Shown piece after piece: positions 5,409 through 5,572 of a DNA stretch of 5,572 bases (position 1 is its first letter; each line of letters starts with the position of its first letter). The translations under genes and the position numbers were made by a program. Origin of the DNA: Treponema sp. UBA3819 (GTDB lineage: Bacteria > Spirochaetota > Spirochaetia > Treponematales > Treponemataceae); contig DFDV01000025.1 of the NCBI GenBank assembly GCA_002369025.1, positions 1-5,572 on the forward strand, in the 5' to 3' direction. The notes beneath the pieces were generated by a model, which was not told the origin of the DNA, did not search any database, and saw only the letters and a list, made by a program, of their open reading frames with translations.

Positions 5409-5436
5409 GTAATTTGCGACGGGAAACCATAGCTAT

Positions 5437-5464
5437 CAATCACAGGGGGAGCCCCTATGCGACC
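5437..5464. repeat. palindromic intergenic repeat, unit 1
   Basis: CAATCACAGGGG (5437-5448), GAG, CCCCTATG (5452-5459), then CGACC. The stem CACAGGGG/CCCCTATG has 7 of 8 pairs, with C5443 opposite A5457. It starts 28 nt after the hslO stop and is the most degenerate of the three units. It has no T-run, so it is not a classical terminator. Confidence 0.75.
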
Positions 5465-5477
5465 TTTCCTACAAGAA

Positions 5478-5508
5478 CAATCACAGGGGTGGGCCCCTGT
5501 GTATCCCC
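5478..5508. repeat. palindromic intergenic repeat, unit 2
   Basis: CAATCACAGGGG (5478-5489), loop TGGG, CCCCTGTG (5494-5501), then TATCCCC. The 8-bp stem is perfect. The tail TATCCCC differs from the CGACC tail of the other two units. Confidence 0.8.
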
Positions 5509-5532
5509 ACCGAAAAGAATTCTCGGCACAAA

Positions 5533-5564
5533 CAATCACAGGGGAGAGCCCCTGTGCGACCCCC
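5533..5564. repeat. palindromic intergenic repeat, unit 3
   Basis: CAATCACAGGGG (5533-5544), loop AGAG, CCCCTGTG (5549-5556), then CGACCCCC. The 8-bp stem is perfect and the loop differs from unit 2. The array may continue past the right edge of the window. Confidence 0.8.
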
Positions 5565-5572
5565 TTGATTTA

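Noticed and set aside
5437..5572. CRISPR array
   Set aside because: The repeats are short, imperfect palindromes with unequal periods (41 and 55 bp), variable loops and tails, and no cas genes in the window.

Overview
The window looks like a chromosomal segment of a spirochaete, most likely a Treponema or close relative. This rests on impression, not a search: a treponeme-like lipoprotein, a sigma-28-type promoter on a small protein of unknown function, the style of the aminotransferase, and structured intergenic repeats. No rRNA, tRNA, transposase, phage gene or CRISPR array was seen.

Layout. Positions 1-10 hold the first three codons of a minus-strand gene that runs off the left edge behind a good Shine-Dalgarno (SD). 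Positions 11-222 are non-coding and densely structured: two 37-bp near-identical direct repeats, each folding as two small hairpins, flank two further inverted repeats. A MoxR-family AAA+ ATPase gene lies at 223-1221 on the minus strand. From 1362 everything reads on the plus strand: a PLP-dependent aminotransferase (1362-2651), overlapped by a lipoprotein resembling an extracellular solute-binding protein (2635-3906); a 127-residue protein of unknown function (3975-4358) behind a near-perfect sigma-28 promoter; and the redox chaperone Hsp33 (4434-5408). Positions 5409-5572 carry three imperfect copies of a palindromic CACAGGGG/CCCCTGTG repeat.

Expression logic. The moxR, aminotransferase and hslO genes have no SD and carry a -10-like hexamer only 6-9 nt before the ATG, so their mRNAs are predicted to be leaderless or nearly so. 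The aminotransferase and lipoprotein genes probably form one translationally coupled unit. The 127-residue gene differs: it has a motility-type promoter, a leader of about 30 nt and an SD.

The most unusual signal is a 13-bp inverted repeat. Its left arm overlaps the sigma-28 -10 element and its right arm contains the start codon. A read-through RNA from upstream could hide the start codon, while an RNA started at the sigma-28 promoter would lack the left arm and stay open. This is inferred from sequence alone.
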